DNA of 23,483 bases, from contig CAMWXM010000011.1 of assembly GCA_947178195.1 (NCBI GenBank), forward strand, positions 1-23,483. The letters are read 5' to 3'. The notes under the pieces were generated by a model, which was not told the DNA's origin, did no database searches, and saw nothing but the letters and a program-made list of their open reading frames with translations. The translations under genes were made by a program, and so were the position numbers. The stretch comes from an uncultured Ruminococcus sp. (GTDB taxonomy: Bacteria > Bacillota > Clostridia > Oscillospirales > Ruminococcaceae). Of this stretch, positions 15,210 to 23,457 are shown one piece after another. Positions within the stretch are counted from its first letter, which is position 1. Each line of letters begins with the position of its first letter.

Positions 15210-17405
15210 TTATGTGGTCTGGTCATCAGAATCATCATCATCACCATTATCACCATCATCGCCGTCGTCATCATCTCCAGTGTCATCGCTGCTTGTCTGG
15301 ACAGCCGTTGTCTGAGTAGTTGCATTTGTGACCGGATTACCGTTTTCATCTGTAACAGCGGTAACAGTTGTTGTTTTTTCCGGCAGGAAGTTAATGTTAT
15401 CCATGCCATAAGCGCTGCCGTTTTCGGGATAATTTTTATAGTACGCCTGAATAATACTTCTTATCATATATTTTGAATATTCTCCGCCTTCGATCATTCC
15501 TGCAAAAGCAATCTGAGGATCGTTAGCCGGAGCAAATCCGACAAAAGCAGTATCGGTAAGTTCTTTACCGTCACGCCAGTTCTGCGGCGTACCGGTTTTA
15601 ATGGCAACGTCAAATCCCAGATCTGCAAGGGAATATTCCGCAGGGAAATTATTTGTGGAAGCCATTATCATACCCCTTGTAATATAATCGTACATATAGT
15701 CGTTATTCACATTGACCTGATCGGCAATATCAGGCTCATGGGAGGAAATTTTTTCACTCATAGAATAATCGTAAATACTGTCTACAAGATGGGGAGTGTA
15801 TCTTATTCCCCGATTGGCGATAGTAGAAGCCTGAACAGCCATATGAAGCGGAGTTACCGCCGTTTCAGACTGTCCGATACCTGCCTGGATAACCTGACCG
15901 ATAGTCCACATATCTGTACCAAGTTCGTTGAATGTTTCCGGAGTTGCAAACCAGCCATCTGCACCGCCTGTTTCAAGTCCGGTAGGCTTACCGAAACCAT
16001 AAATTTCAGCATATTCCGCCAGTTTATCAATACCAAGATGACGGCTCATCTCATAAAAGTAAATGTTACAGGACACTCTCAGAGCTTCAGAAACAGCAAT
16101 ATCATTGTGATGACCGGTGCAGCCAAAAGGGATCCCGTAAAAATCATATTTTTGTTCGCAGCGATATGTTGTTTCGCCTGACACAATGCCTTCATTTAAA
16201 CCTGCTGTTGCAGTAATTGTTTTAAAGGTCGAACCCGGACGGTAAAGACCTCTGGTAGCACGGTTTAAAAGCGGACTGTCTTTAGCTTCTGAAAGCTCAT
16301 CATATTTTGACTTATAATCAGTAAGATTATAAGTAGGCGTAGTTGCCAAAGCCAAAACCGAGTTATCCTTAACGTCAAGAACCACTACTGCTCCGCAGTT
16401 TACCTTGGAATATTCACCCATTGTGCGAAGATATGCGGTAAAGTTTTCCAGAATAGACTGTACGTCACGCTGATAGTCGCCGTTTATAGTAAGCTTTACA
16501 GAGTTGCCGCCCTTAGGCTCTCTTGTCACATCGGCTGACATCACCTGACCATCTGTAACATTGATGGTTTTTTCGCCGTCCTCGCCTCTAAGCTTATCCT
16601 CCATTGCTCTTTCGATACCGTCTTTGCCGACGCTATCGTTCATAGCATAGCCTTTCTTTTCAAGCTCCTCATATTCTTCCGCATAAATAGGACCTACCGT
16701 ACCGATTTCATGAGGAATAATATCACCCTGAGCGATTTCTCTGACAGCAGCTTCTGAAATATCAATACCCTTTAATTTTACGCTCAGTTCCTTAAGCTTT
16801 GTCACCACATCTATAGGCACATTTTCACAAAGAGTATAGGTATTGCTTAAAGAAAAATCCCTGTGGAGCATTTCATAGCGTATACCTGCAAGCGTCCTTT
16901 GCTCGCTTTCAGTATAATCCTTATCGGAAATCTCATAATCGTCAAGCAGCTTATCTATACAGTTTTCCGCTGTGGCATAGACATTTACTCCAATAAGCTC
17001 TTTGAGTGTTTCAACATCGCTGTCGCTGTTTTTGTTGAACTCATAGGGAGCGCTTTTGCTTATAGGAATGGAATCGTTCCATTTAAGATTGTTTTCGCTT
17101 AATATTTTAAGAGTTTCAAGTAAAATTTCATTTCCTTCCTTGTTGTCCTCAGGAAATCTCGAAGCGTCGATAATCACGTTGAATCCGACTTTGTTGTCTA
17201 TTATCGGTTTTCCCTTATAGTCAACGATAAGACCTCTTACAGCCTTGATAGGCTGAGTATAAATAGCGTTATATTCTGATTCCTGAATATAATTTTCGCC
17301 GTTGACTATCTGAATTGTCATAAGCCGCACACAGCCTAAAGCAACCGAAATGACCACCAGAATAGCCAGAAAAGCAGTTCTAAGTCTGCTTAAAAAATCC
17401 TTCAT
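15210..17405 (-). CDS. mrdA: Penicillin-binding protein 2 (class B D,D-transpeptidase of the elongasome)
   Basis: Crosslinks peptidoglycan during side-wall elongation, with RodA and MreBCD. Layout of the 731 residues: short cytoplasmic N-terminus, transmembrane helix at about 9-30, PBP dimerisation domain with AVRGLIVDYKGKPI at 55-68, then the transpeptidase domain at about 335-660 with the active-site S392-T-F-K395, SCN at 445-447 and KTGT at 603-606. After about 670 comes a Thr/Val-rich linker and an acidic low-complexity tail (706-728, mostly Asp and Gly) encoded by near-repeats of GAT/GAC. The tail would lie outside the membrane. It starts 13 bases after mreD with AAAGGA upstream, and a strong terminator follows. 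No rodA is in the window. Confidence 0.93.
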   Translation of the reverse strand: MKDFLSRLRTAFLAILVVISVALGCVRLMTIQIVNGENYIQESEYNAIYTQPIKAVRGLIVDYKGKPIIDNKVGFNVIIDASRFPEDNKEGNEILLETLKILSENNLKWNDSIPISKSAPYEFNKNSDSDVETLKELIGVNVYATAENCIDKLLDDYEISDKDYTESEQRTLAGIRYEMLHRDFSLSNTYTLCENVPIDVVTKLKELSVKLKGIDISEAAVREIAQGDIIPHEIGTVGPIYAEEYEELEKKGYAMNDSVGKDGIERAMEDKLRGEDGEKTINVTDGQVMSADVTREPKGGNSVKLTINGDYQRDVQSILENFTAYLRTMGEYSKVNCGAVVVLDVKDNSVLALATTPTYNLTDYKSKYDELSEAKDSPLLNRATRGLYRPGSTFKTITATAGLNEGIVSGETTYRCEQKYDFYGIPFGCTGHHNDIAVSEALRVSCNIYFYEMSRHLGIDKLAEYAEIYGFGKPTGLETGGADGWFATPETFNELGTDMWTIGQVIQAGIGQSETAVTPLHMAVQASTIANRGIRYTPHLVDSIYDYSMSEKISSHEPDIADQVNVNNDYMYDYITRGMIMASTNNFPAEYSLADLGFDVAIKTGTPQNWRDGKELTDTAFVGFAPANDPQIAFAGMIEGGEYSKYMIRSIIQAYYKNYPENGSAYGMDNINFLPEKTTTVTAVTDENGNPVTNATTQTTAVQTSSDDTGDDDDGDDGDNGDDDDSDDQTT

Positions 17406-17418
17406 TTAAACCAGTCCT

Positions 17419-17976
17419 TTACACTTTCATTGCTTCTTCAATGGTTTTGGCTTTCTTAGGATAGAATCGTTTTACAATAGGCTTTACTATTATGTGTGCT
17501 ATCGGAGAAATCATAACCGTATAAAGAATGCATGGTACAGATATATCTGAAAAAACATACCCCGTCCCCTCATAATTCCACATAGCATAAAAGAAAAAAT
17601 AATCCAGCAATTGATAAACGAATGTGCATACTGCCGTTAAAATTATAACATTGATTCCGTTCTGAAAAAGGAAATGCCTGAAAAAAATAGTCGAGCCCAC
17701 GCATATAGCTATCATTATAATGCTGCTGAAACCAAAAAAGGCTTTTCCATACGCTTGGTCTATGATAAGCCCGCATACTCCTCCCAGAACTGCCGAGGTA
17801 TATTCGCCCTCATTCATACAGATACAGATGCACAGTGGAATAAAATAAATCGGTTTGACGCCTCTTCCGGTATTCATTAAAATAGCTGAAACAAAAATCA
17901 GAAATATGTATATTGCCCAGCGTATAACGGCATAATATCTGATTTTCTGTATCCTTGTTTTAGGTTTAAGCGACAT
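17419..17976 (-). CDS. mreD: Rod shape-determining protein MreD
   Basis: Small integral membrane partner of MreC in the elongasome. The 185 residues contain about five hydrophobic segments (roughly 18-35, 43-57, 62-75, 82-100 and 107-135, with another near 145-165) between a basic N-terminus (MSLKPKTRIQKIRYY) and a basic C-terminus (KRFYPKKAK). MreD is poorly conserved in sequence, so the call rests on size, topology and position. Its ATG overlaps the mreC stop codon by one base (TAATG), which suggests translational coupling, and mrdA follows 13 bases later. Confidence 0.88.
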   Translation of the reverse strand: MSLKPKTRIQKIRYYAVIRWAIYIFLIFVSAILMNTGRGVKPIYFIPLCICICMNEGEYTSAVLGGVCGLIIDQAYGKAFFGFSSIIMIAICVGSTIFFRHFLFQNGINVIILTAVCTFVYQLLDYFFFYAMWNYEGTGYVFSDISVPCILYTVMISPIAHIIVKPIVKRFYPKKAKTIEEAMKV

Positions 17977-19001
17977 TATTCATCACCGCTTTCATCAGTT
18001 GGTTCATCGGGATTTTCTTCTGTCGGGTCGGTAGCCTCCGGCTGATCGTCAGAGCTGCCGCCGCTGTCATCATCAGAAGGCTTCTGAGAATCGTATTCAG
18101 GCTTATCAGTAGCCTCCGTTGCTTTTTCGCCTATATTTCCTGTAGGTATCTGATTTTCTTCCTCTGTCCGGTTAAAGTCTGTCATGACCATGACCGAGCT
18201 TATTTTTTTGGGGTTTACCGCAGGTTCGATCACCGCATAAGCAGTAAGACCGCTGTCCTCGATACCTGTTTCGGTCACGTTTCCGATAATATATCCTTGT
18301 GGAAACTGTCCACTGTTTCCCGAAGTCACAATAAGGTCTCCGACTTTTATCTTATTGGATTTATCAAGATATATCATCTTGCATTTTCCGTCTGCGGCAT
18401 AGCTTAAATTACCTTCGATAATACCAGTATCACGGCTTTCGATACAAAGTCCTCCGATGGCGAGATCAGGAGAAAGTATCGTTCTTACCGTTGAATAGGT
18501 TTTGGCAAGCTCGGTTATCACTCCCACAAGTCCCTCTGAGGTAACAACAGGGTCATAAAGCTTCACTCCCTCTTCCGAACCGATATCTATAATAAACGTA
18601 CCATAAGGGTCGTTTGCCGTTCTTGAAATTATCGTACATGGACGGCAGACCTCGATATCATCATTTTGTTCCTTGATACCGATGAATTTTCTTAAATCTT
18701 CATTTTCCGCTTTCAGACTCTCATAATCAATAAGCCGTCTGTTAAGCTCGCCTATCTGTTCACGGAGTCGTTGATTTTCTTCAACATAAACCTCCGAGTC
18801 CACAAACAGGTCTATTACAAGGGCAACCTTGTCGGAAATCGTATTTGAAAGCTTTTTTATTGGATTGAATACAAGTCCTATAGCCTGAGACAAACCAGAG
18901 GTCTCACCGCCCTTTGAAACGGAATAAAGACCAATGCCTAGAAAAAAAGCAGCAATACAGACGATGATCTTGAATTTAAAGCTTTTAAAAAAACCGTTCA
19001 C
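17976..19001 (-). CDS. mreC: Rod shape-determining protein MreC, with a long acidic tail
   Basis: Membrane-anchored scaffold that links MreB to the extracytoplasmic wall synthases and activates PBP2. Features of the 341 residues: transmembrane helix at about 9-28, coiled coil at about 68-112 (NQRLREQIGELNRRLIDYES...), then the double beta-barrel domain to about 275, with NDPYGTFIIDIGSEEGV at 130-146, GLVGVI at 157-162 and VTSGNSGQFPQGYIIG at 225-240. Residues 278-341 form an acidic Ser/Thr/Pro-rich tail that is not part of the usual MreC core. The start codon is GTG at 19001, with AAAGGAG 8 bases upstream. An 18-bp hairpin lies between it and mreB. Confidence 0.95.
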   Translation of the reverse strand: MNGFFKSFKFKIIVCIAAFFLGIGLYSVSKGGETSGLSQAIGLVFNPIKKLSNTISDKVALVIDLFVDSEVYVEENQRLREQIGELNRRLIDYESLKAENEDLRKFIGIKEQNDDIEVCRPCTIISRTANDPYGTFIIDIGSEEGVKLYDPVVTSEGLVGVITELAKTYSTVRTILSPDLAIGGLCIESRDTGIIEGNLSYAADGKCKMIYLDKSNKIKVGDLIVTSGNSGQFPQGYIIGNVTETGIEDSGLTAYAVIEPAVNPKKISSVMVMTDFNRTEEENQIPTGNIGEKATEATDKPEYDSQKPSDDDSGGSSDDQPEATDPTEENPDEPTDESGDE

Positions 19002-19025
19002 TTAATTTTCTCCTTTCAGGTTCTT

Positions 19026-19073
19026 AGGTAACACGGCACAAAGACTGCCTGAAGGCTTTGTGCCGTGTTACCT
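19026..19073. other. 18-bp perfect hairpin between mreB and mreC
   Basis: Arms 19026-19043 and 19056-19073 pair perfectly over 18 bp, with a 12-base loop that can add a CC/GG pair around a 4-base loop. It starts at the last codon of mreB (overlapping the stop by one base) and ends about 10 bases before the mreC ribosome site. Neither strand has a U-tract after it, so it is not a standard intrinsic terminator. It may set the mreB:mreC ratio by protecting the mreB 3' end, by processing or by partial termination. Confidence 0.85.
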
Positions 19074-20089
19074 TAATAATAGTGAACATCGTCTGCAAGA
19101 GCGTCCTCAAAATTATCAAGCTCTTCAAGTATCTTACCTGTTCCCTCGGCAACGCAGTCAAGAGGATATTCGGCAATATACACAGGCATTCCTGTTTCAC
19201 GGCTTATAAGCTTATCCAGTCCTCTCAGAAGAGCGCCTCCTCCCGAAAGAGTTATTCCCTGGTCTATAATATCAGCCGAAAGCTCAGGTGGAGTCTGTTC
19301 AAGAGTAATTTTTATAGCCTCGATAACTCTTGACAGCGGTTCTGTAAGGGCGTCTCTGATTTCAGTGGAGGTAACGGTTATATTTTCAGGCAGTCCATTT
19401 AAAAGATTTCTGCCTTTTATTTCCATAGTTCTTTCGTTTTCGCCCGGATAAGCCGAGCCTATTTCTATCTTAATATTTTCGGCGGTTCTTTCGCCAATTA
19501 ATAGATTATACTTTTTCTTAATGAAATTTATAATTGAATTATCAAATTCATCGCCAGCAACTCTAACCGAACGTGAAGAAACGATTCCCCTCAAGGAAAT
19601 TACAGCTACTTCGCTTGTACCTCCGCCGATATCGACTATCATGCTTCCCGTAGGTTCAGCAACCGGAAGTCCTGCCCCCATTGCCGCCGCCATAGGTTCT
19701 TCAACGATGTATACTCTCTTAGCACCGGCATTTTCAGCAGCTTCCTTTACCGCACGTTTTTCAACAGCAGTAACTCCCGATGGAATACAGATAATGACTT
19801 TTGCCTTGGTAAAAAATGTACCTCTGAGAGCCTTTCTTATAAATTCCTGAAGCAAAGTCGTGGTAATATCGAAGTCAGCAATAACGCCATCTTTAAGCGG
19901 TCTTACTGCAACGATAGAACCGGGAGTTCTTCCGATAACCTCTTTTGCCTTTTTCCCCACATATTTCGCCTTATCAGTCCTTGTATCGACAGCGACCACT
20001 GAGGGTTCTCTGATAATTATTCCTTTGCCTCTCATAAAAACAAGAGTGTTTGCAGTTCCTAAATCTATTCCAATATCTTTTGTGAACAT
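19073..20089 (-). CDS. mreB: Rod shape-determining protein MreB (actin homologue)
   Basis: Actin-like ATPase that forms membrane-associated filaments and orients lateral wall synthesis. The 338 residues are the normal length. Signatures seen are the phosphate-1 loop DIGIDLGTANTLVF at 5-18, the connecting IVEEPMAAAMGAGLP at 128-142 with the catalytic-loop glutamates, phosphate-2 MIVDIGGGTSEVAVIS at 150-165 and the adenosine motif ITLSGGGALLRGLD at 279-292. From sequence alone it could be MreB or an Mbl-type paralogue; the adjacent mreC and mreD favour MreB. AAGGAG lies 10 bases before the ATG, and a strong promoter lies at 20182-20210. Confidence 0.97.
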   Translation of the reverse strand: MFTKDIGIDLGTANTLVFMRGKGIIIREPSVVAVDTRTDKAKYVGKKAKEVIGRTPGSIVAVRPLKDGVIADFDITTTLLQEFIRKALRGTFFTKAKVIICIPSGVTAVEKRAVKEAAENAGAKRVYIVEEPMAAAMGAGLPVAEPTGSMIVDIGGGTSEVAVISLRGIVSSRSVRVAGDEFDNSIINFIKKKYNLLIGERTAENIKIEIGSAYPGENERTMEIKGRNLLNGLPENITVTSTEIRDALTEPLSRVIEAIKITLEQTPPELSADIIDQGITLSGGGALLRGLDKLISRETGMPVYIAEYPLDCVAEGTGKILEELDNFEDALADDVHYY

Positions 20090-20181
20090 TATTTCACTTC
20101 TCCTTATTATTTAAAGTGCCTTAAACAGCACGAAAATTTCTTTTGTCTGACTTACGGATAAATATTTAAATCCATATTTTT

Positions 20182-20210
20182 ATTATACCACCAAAAACCA
20201 ATTTTAACAA
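20182..20210 (-). promoter_or_regulatory. Promoter of mreBCD-mrdA
   Basis: On the minus strand, TTGTTA (20205-20210) and a perfect TATAAT (20182-20187) are separated by 17 bases, with TGG giving the extended -10. Transcription starts near 20175, leaving a 5' leader of about 85 nt. The 185-base gap holds nothing else that I can identify, and no clear terminator for the upstream operon. Confidence 0.78.
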
Positions 20211-20274
20211 CAATCTTTGTTAGAAAAAATGTGAATTATATTTTAGATTTTTTATGTATTTTGCCAGTTAAGAA

Positions 20275-20532
20275 TTATGAAATAACTTTTTTAAGCTTTG
20301 GATATACCGCAATGCCTATTATCATACACAGTACCTGAGCGATATTAATGGAAAAATTCAGGTTAAAACCGAATTTAATAATAATCAAATTTATTTCAGA
20401 TACTGAAAATTTGAGATTTTTTCCATATGCAAGCCAGCCCAGAGCGTCAGTTCCTTCTACAGTTTGTCCTAAAAGTGCGCCTATTACAGCTCCGGCTATG
20501 AGCAGCCCGATAAGTAACAGTTTTGTTTTCAT
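20275..20532 (-). CDS. Small membrane protein, DUF4321-like
   Basis: An 85-residue protein with two hydrophobic segments, about 5-23 (LLLIGLLIAGAVIGALLG) and about 60-78 (INIAQVLCMIIGIAVYP), joined by a loop containing GWLAYGKNLKFSVSEINLIIIKFGFNLNFSINI. The N-terminal glycine/alanine-rich helix, the loop and the C-terminal PKLKKVIS fit the DUF4321 family, small clostridial proteins of unknown role often found near mreB. This assignment is from memory of the family. GGAGAGG lies about 9 bases before the ATG, 27 bases after dut, and it is the last gene before the mreB promoter. Confidence 0.75.
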   Translation of the reverse strand: MKTKLLLIGLLIAGAVIGALLGQTVEGTDALGWLAYGKNLKFSVSEINLIIIKFGFNLNFSINIAQVLCMIIGIAVYPKLKKVIS

Positions 20533-20559
20533 TTTGTCAATCCTCTCCGTGTTTTATTC

Positions 20560-21003
20560 TTATTGTCCTGTAGAGCCGAATCCGCCGGTATTTCTTTCCG
20601 TTTCATCAAGCTCTGATACTTCTTTGATTTCAGGAATTATTACAGGAGTCATTATAAGCTGAGCTATTCGCATTTCATTTGTAACAATAAAATCCTCTTT
20701 ACCGTGATTTATAAGTGCAACCTTTATCTCACCCCTGTAGTCGCTGTCCACAACTCCCACGCAGTTAGCAGGAGCAATACCATACTTTGAAGCAAGTCCC
20801 GAACGGGCGTATATCAAAAGAGCGCACTGTTCTGTATCGGGAGCCGCTGAAAGTCCGGTAGGGATAAGTTTTATTTCACCCGGTTTTATAACGACGTCCT
20901 CATCAAGACATGCAGAAAGGTCCATTCCAGCACTTCCGCCGGTAGCCGGCTTGGGAACAACAGCCTTTTCATTAAGTTTTTTTATTTTAAGTATATGAGT
21001 CAT
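20560..21003 (-). CDS. dut: Deoxyuridine 5'-triphosphate nucleotidohydrolase (dUTPase)
   Basis: Hydrolyses dUTP to dUMP and pyrophosphate, keeping uracil out of DNA and supplying the thymidylate precursor. The 147 residues contain all five trimeric-dUTPase motifs: AGMDL at 25-29, ARSGLASKYGI at 66-76, GVVDSDYRGEIKVALINHG at 83-101 with the catalytic Asp86, RIAQLI at 112-117 and the P-loop-like TERNTGGFGSTG at 135-146. AAGGAG lies 6 bases before the ATG. It follows the U32 gene by 10 bases and is part of the zapA-U32-dut transcript. Confidence 0.97.
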   Translation of the reverse strand: MTHILKIKKLNEKAVVPKPATGGSAGMDLSACLDEDVVIKPGEIKLIPTGLSAAPDTEQCALLIYARSGLASKYGIAPANCVGVVDSDYRGEIKVALINHGKEDFIVTNEMRIAQLIMTPVIIPEIKEVSELDETERNTGGFGSTGQ

Positions 21004-21013
21004 AGTTATCTCC

Positions 21014-23041
21014 TTAAATAATACCTCTATAATAGAGTCCTCTTGTTATATTATTGCGGATTCCCTTCGGATTTTTATATTCTTCAATTATTGAAGCTAT
21101 CTGTGCGGGAGATTCGTCTGTAAAATACAGTGTAATAAAACTAACGTTTTTAATTTCATCTTTTCTGTCTGCCAGATAGAGCGGCTGAGAATTTAAAAGC
21201 TCAGTATAATTTTTATAGCATACTATTTTATTAGTGCGTCCTGTTCTGTCGGCCAAGAGCTTGCCACAATTTTTACAGCCAACTTCGTTTTTTATAGGAC
21301 AGTTTTTCAGAAGCATAGCCGGAAGATAGCCATATGCAATAATACCCGTTGCAATATTTTTTTTCATAGCGTTTATCTGGCTTAATTTTATTTCAAATGA
21401 AATAAGAGCATCTTCAAGTCCCTGCTTCCTGAAAAAATCCAGACTGTATGAGTTTGAGATATTAAGTCCGAAATCTCCGTGAAGCCTGAAACCAAGTTGT
21501 CCGCCTGTTCTGATATAGGATATATTATTGCACATAAGATGCCTTGCGCCCTTTTCCATGCATTTTTCCAATATAGCACAGATTTTTTCTTCATCATCAA
21601 TAAATCGAGGCGGTTCGACAATTATTTTAGAAAGCGGGGGCTTTTGGCATTTTAAAAATTCTTCTGCCGGAATGATAATAAAATCAGCCGTTCTGACTGC
21701 ATCAAGCTGTGATGCAGAAGAAATTCTCATTCTTGTCTGACAAAGGGTTTCCCGTTTATCACACAGGCTTATATCAAAAGCGTTAAAAGAATACTCAGGA
21801 GCATTTTTTTTGATTTTCTTTTGATTGAGCTTTTCGATGACTTCTCTGCGCAGCTCGTTGACATCTTTTGCACTCAACATAAGTCCATCGTCTATTTCAG
21901 CAATAAGTCCACCAAATTCATAGACCGTTCCGCCCAGCTTTGCAAGCTGACGCTGAATATAATCTGCGTCTATTGGTCTTTTCACAGCCTTACATGGAAC
22001 TTCCCCAAAGACCGACGCCTGTTCTCCCTGACAGCTTGCCGTCAGCACAACGGGCATTCCCTTTAATACTGAAATATGGAAATGAACGGTACAGGTTTTT
22101 ATTTCTCTGCTGTATTCTTTGCGTATAACAGGAAGTATTTTTGCCGCCGCAATAACGTCTTCCTTCTCCCGGCAGCCGAACATATTTTCGAGATGACCGG
22201 TATAATAACCGTCGGTAAAACCGCTTCTTGAAAAAACCGCCTTCAGAAGGGACATATCAGGCGTTCCGCCATCAAGGGAACGGATACACGCCATAACTGC
22301 CGAAGCAACATATTCAGGACGCTTCATTCTTCCCTCAATTTTAAATGAAGTTATACCCAGCGACTGCATTTGAATAAGGTGATTCAGAAGCGACAGATCC
22401 TTTAAGGAAAGTGCAGCAGCGTCATGGCTGCCGCATGCCGAATAAGGAAGACGGCATGGCTGAGCGCAAAGACCTCTGTTTGCGCTCCGCTGACCTATAA
22501 GGGAAGAAAGATAGCATTGTCCCGACAGAGACATACACAATGCGCCGTGGACAAAAACCTCCGTTTCAATTCCAAGACCACAGATTTTTTTTATCTGCTT
22601 TTCGGAAAGCTCACGGGATAATACCACACGCTTAAAGCCTTTTTCTTTTAAAAATAAAGCTCCGTTCACAGTATGAACGCTCATTTGTGTAGAACCGTGG
22701 ATATTTGCATCGGGAATAATATTTCTTATAATTTCCGCCGCACCTAGGTCCTGTACTATAAATGCGTCAACTCCTGCCCTTGCCGAAGTTTCAATAAGCT
22801 CTGCAAAGTCATGCGCCTGATTATCAAGAATTATTGTATTTACGGTCATATAAAGCTTCACATCGTGAAGATGGCAGAAATCGGCGGCTTTTTTCAATTC
22901 TTCGCTGTCGAAATTCGCAGCGTTCTGTCTTGCGGAGAAATTCTTTCCACCTATGTACACTGCGTCTGTTCCGCAGTTAACAGCCGCAGTCAGAGATTCC
23001 ATGCTTCCTGCCGGAGCAAGTATTTCCGTATTATTCATCAT
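21014..23041 (-). CDS. U32 family protein with DUF3656-like region (RlhA/YdcP-type)
   Basis: A large member of the U32 'peptidase' family, 675 residues. The best-studied relative of this size, E. coli RlhA (YdcP), is needed for hydroxylation of 23S rRNA C2501, and other U32 proteins act in tRNA hydroxylation or ubiquinone synthesis, so an RNA-modifying role is more likely than proteolysis. Features: an N-terminal barrel starting ILAPAGSMESLTAAVNCG (7-24), the U32 signature EVFVHGALCMSLSGQCYLS at 161-179, and the four cysteines C169, C176, C192 and C196 in this region, expected to bind an iron-sulfur cluster. A C-terminal CPIK...C-x2-C group (about 597-610) adds a second metal-like motif. The first ATG overlaps the zapA stop as ATGATGA; an in-frame second ATG follows at once. 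Confidence 0.9.
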   Translation of the reverse strand: MMNNTEILAPAGSMESLTAAVNCGTDAVYIGGKNFSARQNAANFDSEELKKAADFCHLHDVKLYMTVNTIILDNQAHDFAELIETSARAGVDAFIVQDLGAAEIIRNIIPDANIHGSTQMSVHTVNGALFLKEKGFKRVVLSRELSEKQIKKICGLGIETEVFVHGALCMSLSGQCYLSSLIGQRSANRGLCAQPCRLPYSACGSHDAAALSLKDLSLLNHLIQMQSLGITSFKIEGRMKRPEYVASAVMACIRSLDGGTPDMSLLKAVFSRSGFTDGYYTGHLENMFGCREKEDVIAAAKILPVIRKEYSREIKTCTVHFHISVLKGMPVVLTASCQGEQASVFGEVPCKAVKRPIDADYIQRQLAKLGGTVYEFGGLIAEIDDGLMLSAKDVNELRREVIEKLNQKKIKKNAPEYSFNAFDISLCDKRETLCQTRMRISSASQLDAVRTADFIIIPAEEFLKCQKPPLSKIIVEPPRFIDDEEKICAILEKCMEKGARHLMCNNISYIRTGGQLGFRLHGDFGLNISNSYSLDFFRKQGLEDALISFEIKLSQINAMKKNIATGIIAYGYLPAMLLKNCPIKNEVGCKNCGKLLADRTGRTNKIVCYKNYTELLNSQPLYLADRKDEIKNVSFITLYFTDESPAQIASIIEEYKNPKGIRNNITRGLYYRGII

Positions 23042-23403
23042 CTGCCGCTTTTAAGTCTTTCAGCCCGGTTGTCATTTTCAAGCTGTTCGATTTTAGCCTT
23101 TAATATTTCAATGTCTCTGAGAGCAGCGTCACGCTCGATTCTTGCCTTGCCTGCTTCATCAACATATTCCTTTGCCTGCATCCTGATATTATCCAGATTC
23201 GCCTGTGATTTGCTGAGATCGTCAAGGGTCGAAAGAGCCACCATTATCGCAGCTGAATATGCCGAGACCGAAGAATTTGTCGAGCATATTTCGTTCAGTT
23301 TTTTTTCAAGAATTTTTGCAAGTCCGTAAACATAGCTGGGCGGTTCTTCCGTCTGAAGCGTGTAGTCCTTTCCGCATATAACAACTTTAACTTTATTCAG
23401 CAT
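23038..23403 (-). CDS. zapA: Cell division protein ZapA
   Basis: FtsZ-associated protein that bundles FtsZ filaments and stabilises the Z ring. It has 121 residues: an N-terminal globular head (VKVVICGKDYTLQTEEPPSYVYGLAKILEKKLNEI, about 5-39) with the family pattern, a helix near 45-65, and a coiled coil from about 65 to 118 ending RAERLKSGR. AAAGGA lies about 10 bases before the ATG. It overlaps the U32 gene by 4 bases, a pairing found in other Clostridia. The leader contains a short hairpin (ACGGC/GCCGT, 23422-23426 with 23434-23438). Confidence 0.92.
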   Translation of the reverse strand: MLNKVKVVICGKDYTLQTEEPPSYVYGLAKILEKKLNEICSTNSSVSAYSAAIMVALSTLDDLSKSQANLDNIRMQAKEYVDEAGKARIERDAALRDIEILKAKIEQLENDNRAERLKSGR

Positions 23404-23450
23404 TTATATTTATCCTTTCAGACGGCTTCTGCCGCCGTGATTTTTATTCC

Positions 23451-23456
23451 ATTATA
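23451..23456 (-). promoter_or_regulatory. Candidate -10 box of the zapA operon
   Basis: A perfect TATAAT on the minus strand, about 48 bases before the zapA start codon. Its -35 box would fall in 23474-23479, inside the sequence that looks like library adapter, so the true -35 cannot be seen. Confidence 0.45.
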
Positions 23457-23457
23457 A

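Noticed and set aside
15203..15409. A 68-codon frame rich in Met over the end of PBP2.
   Set aside because: It is another reading frame of the GAT repeats that encode the PBP2 acidic tail.
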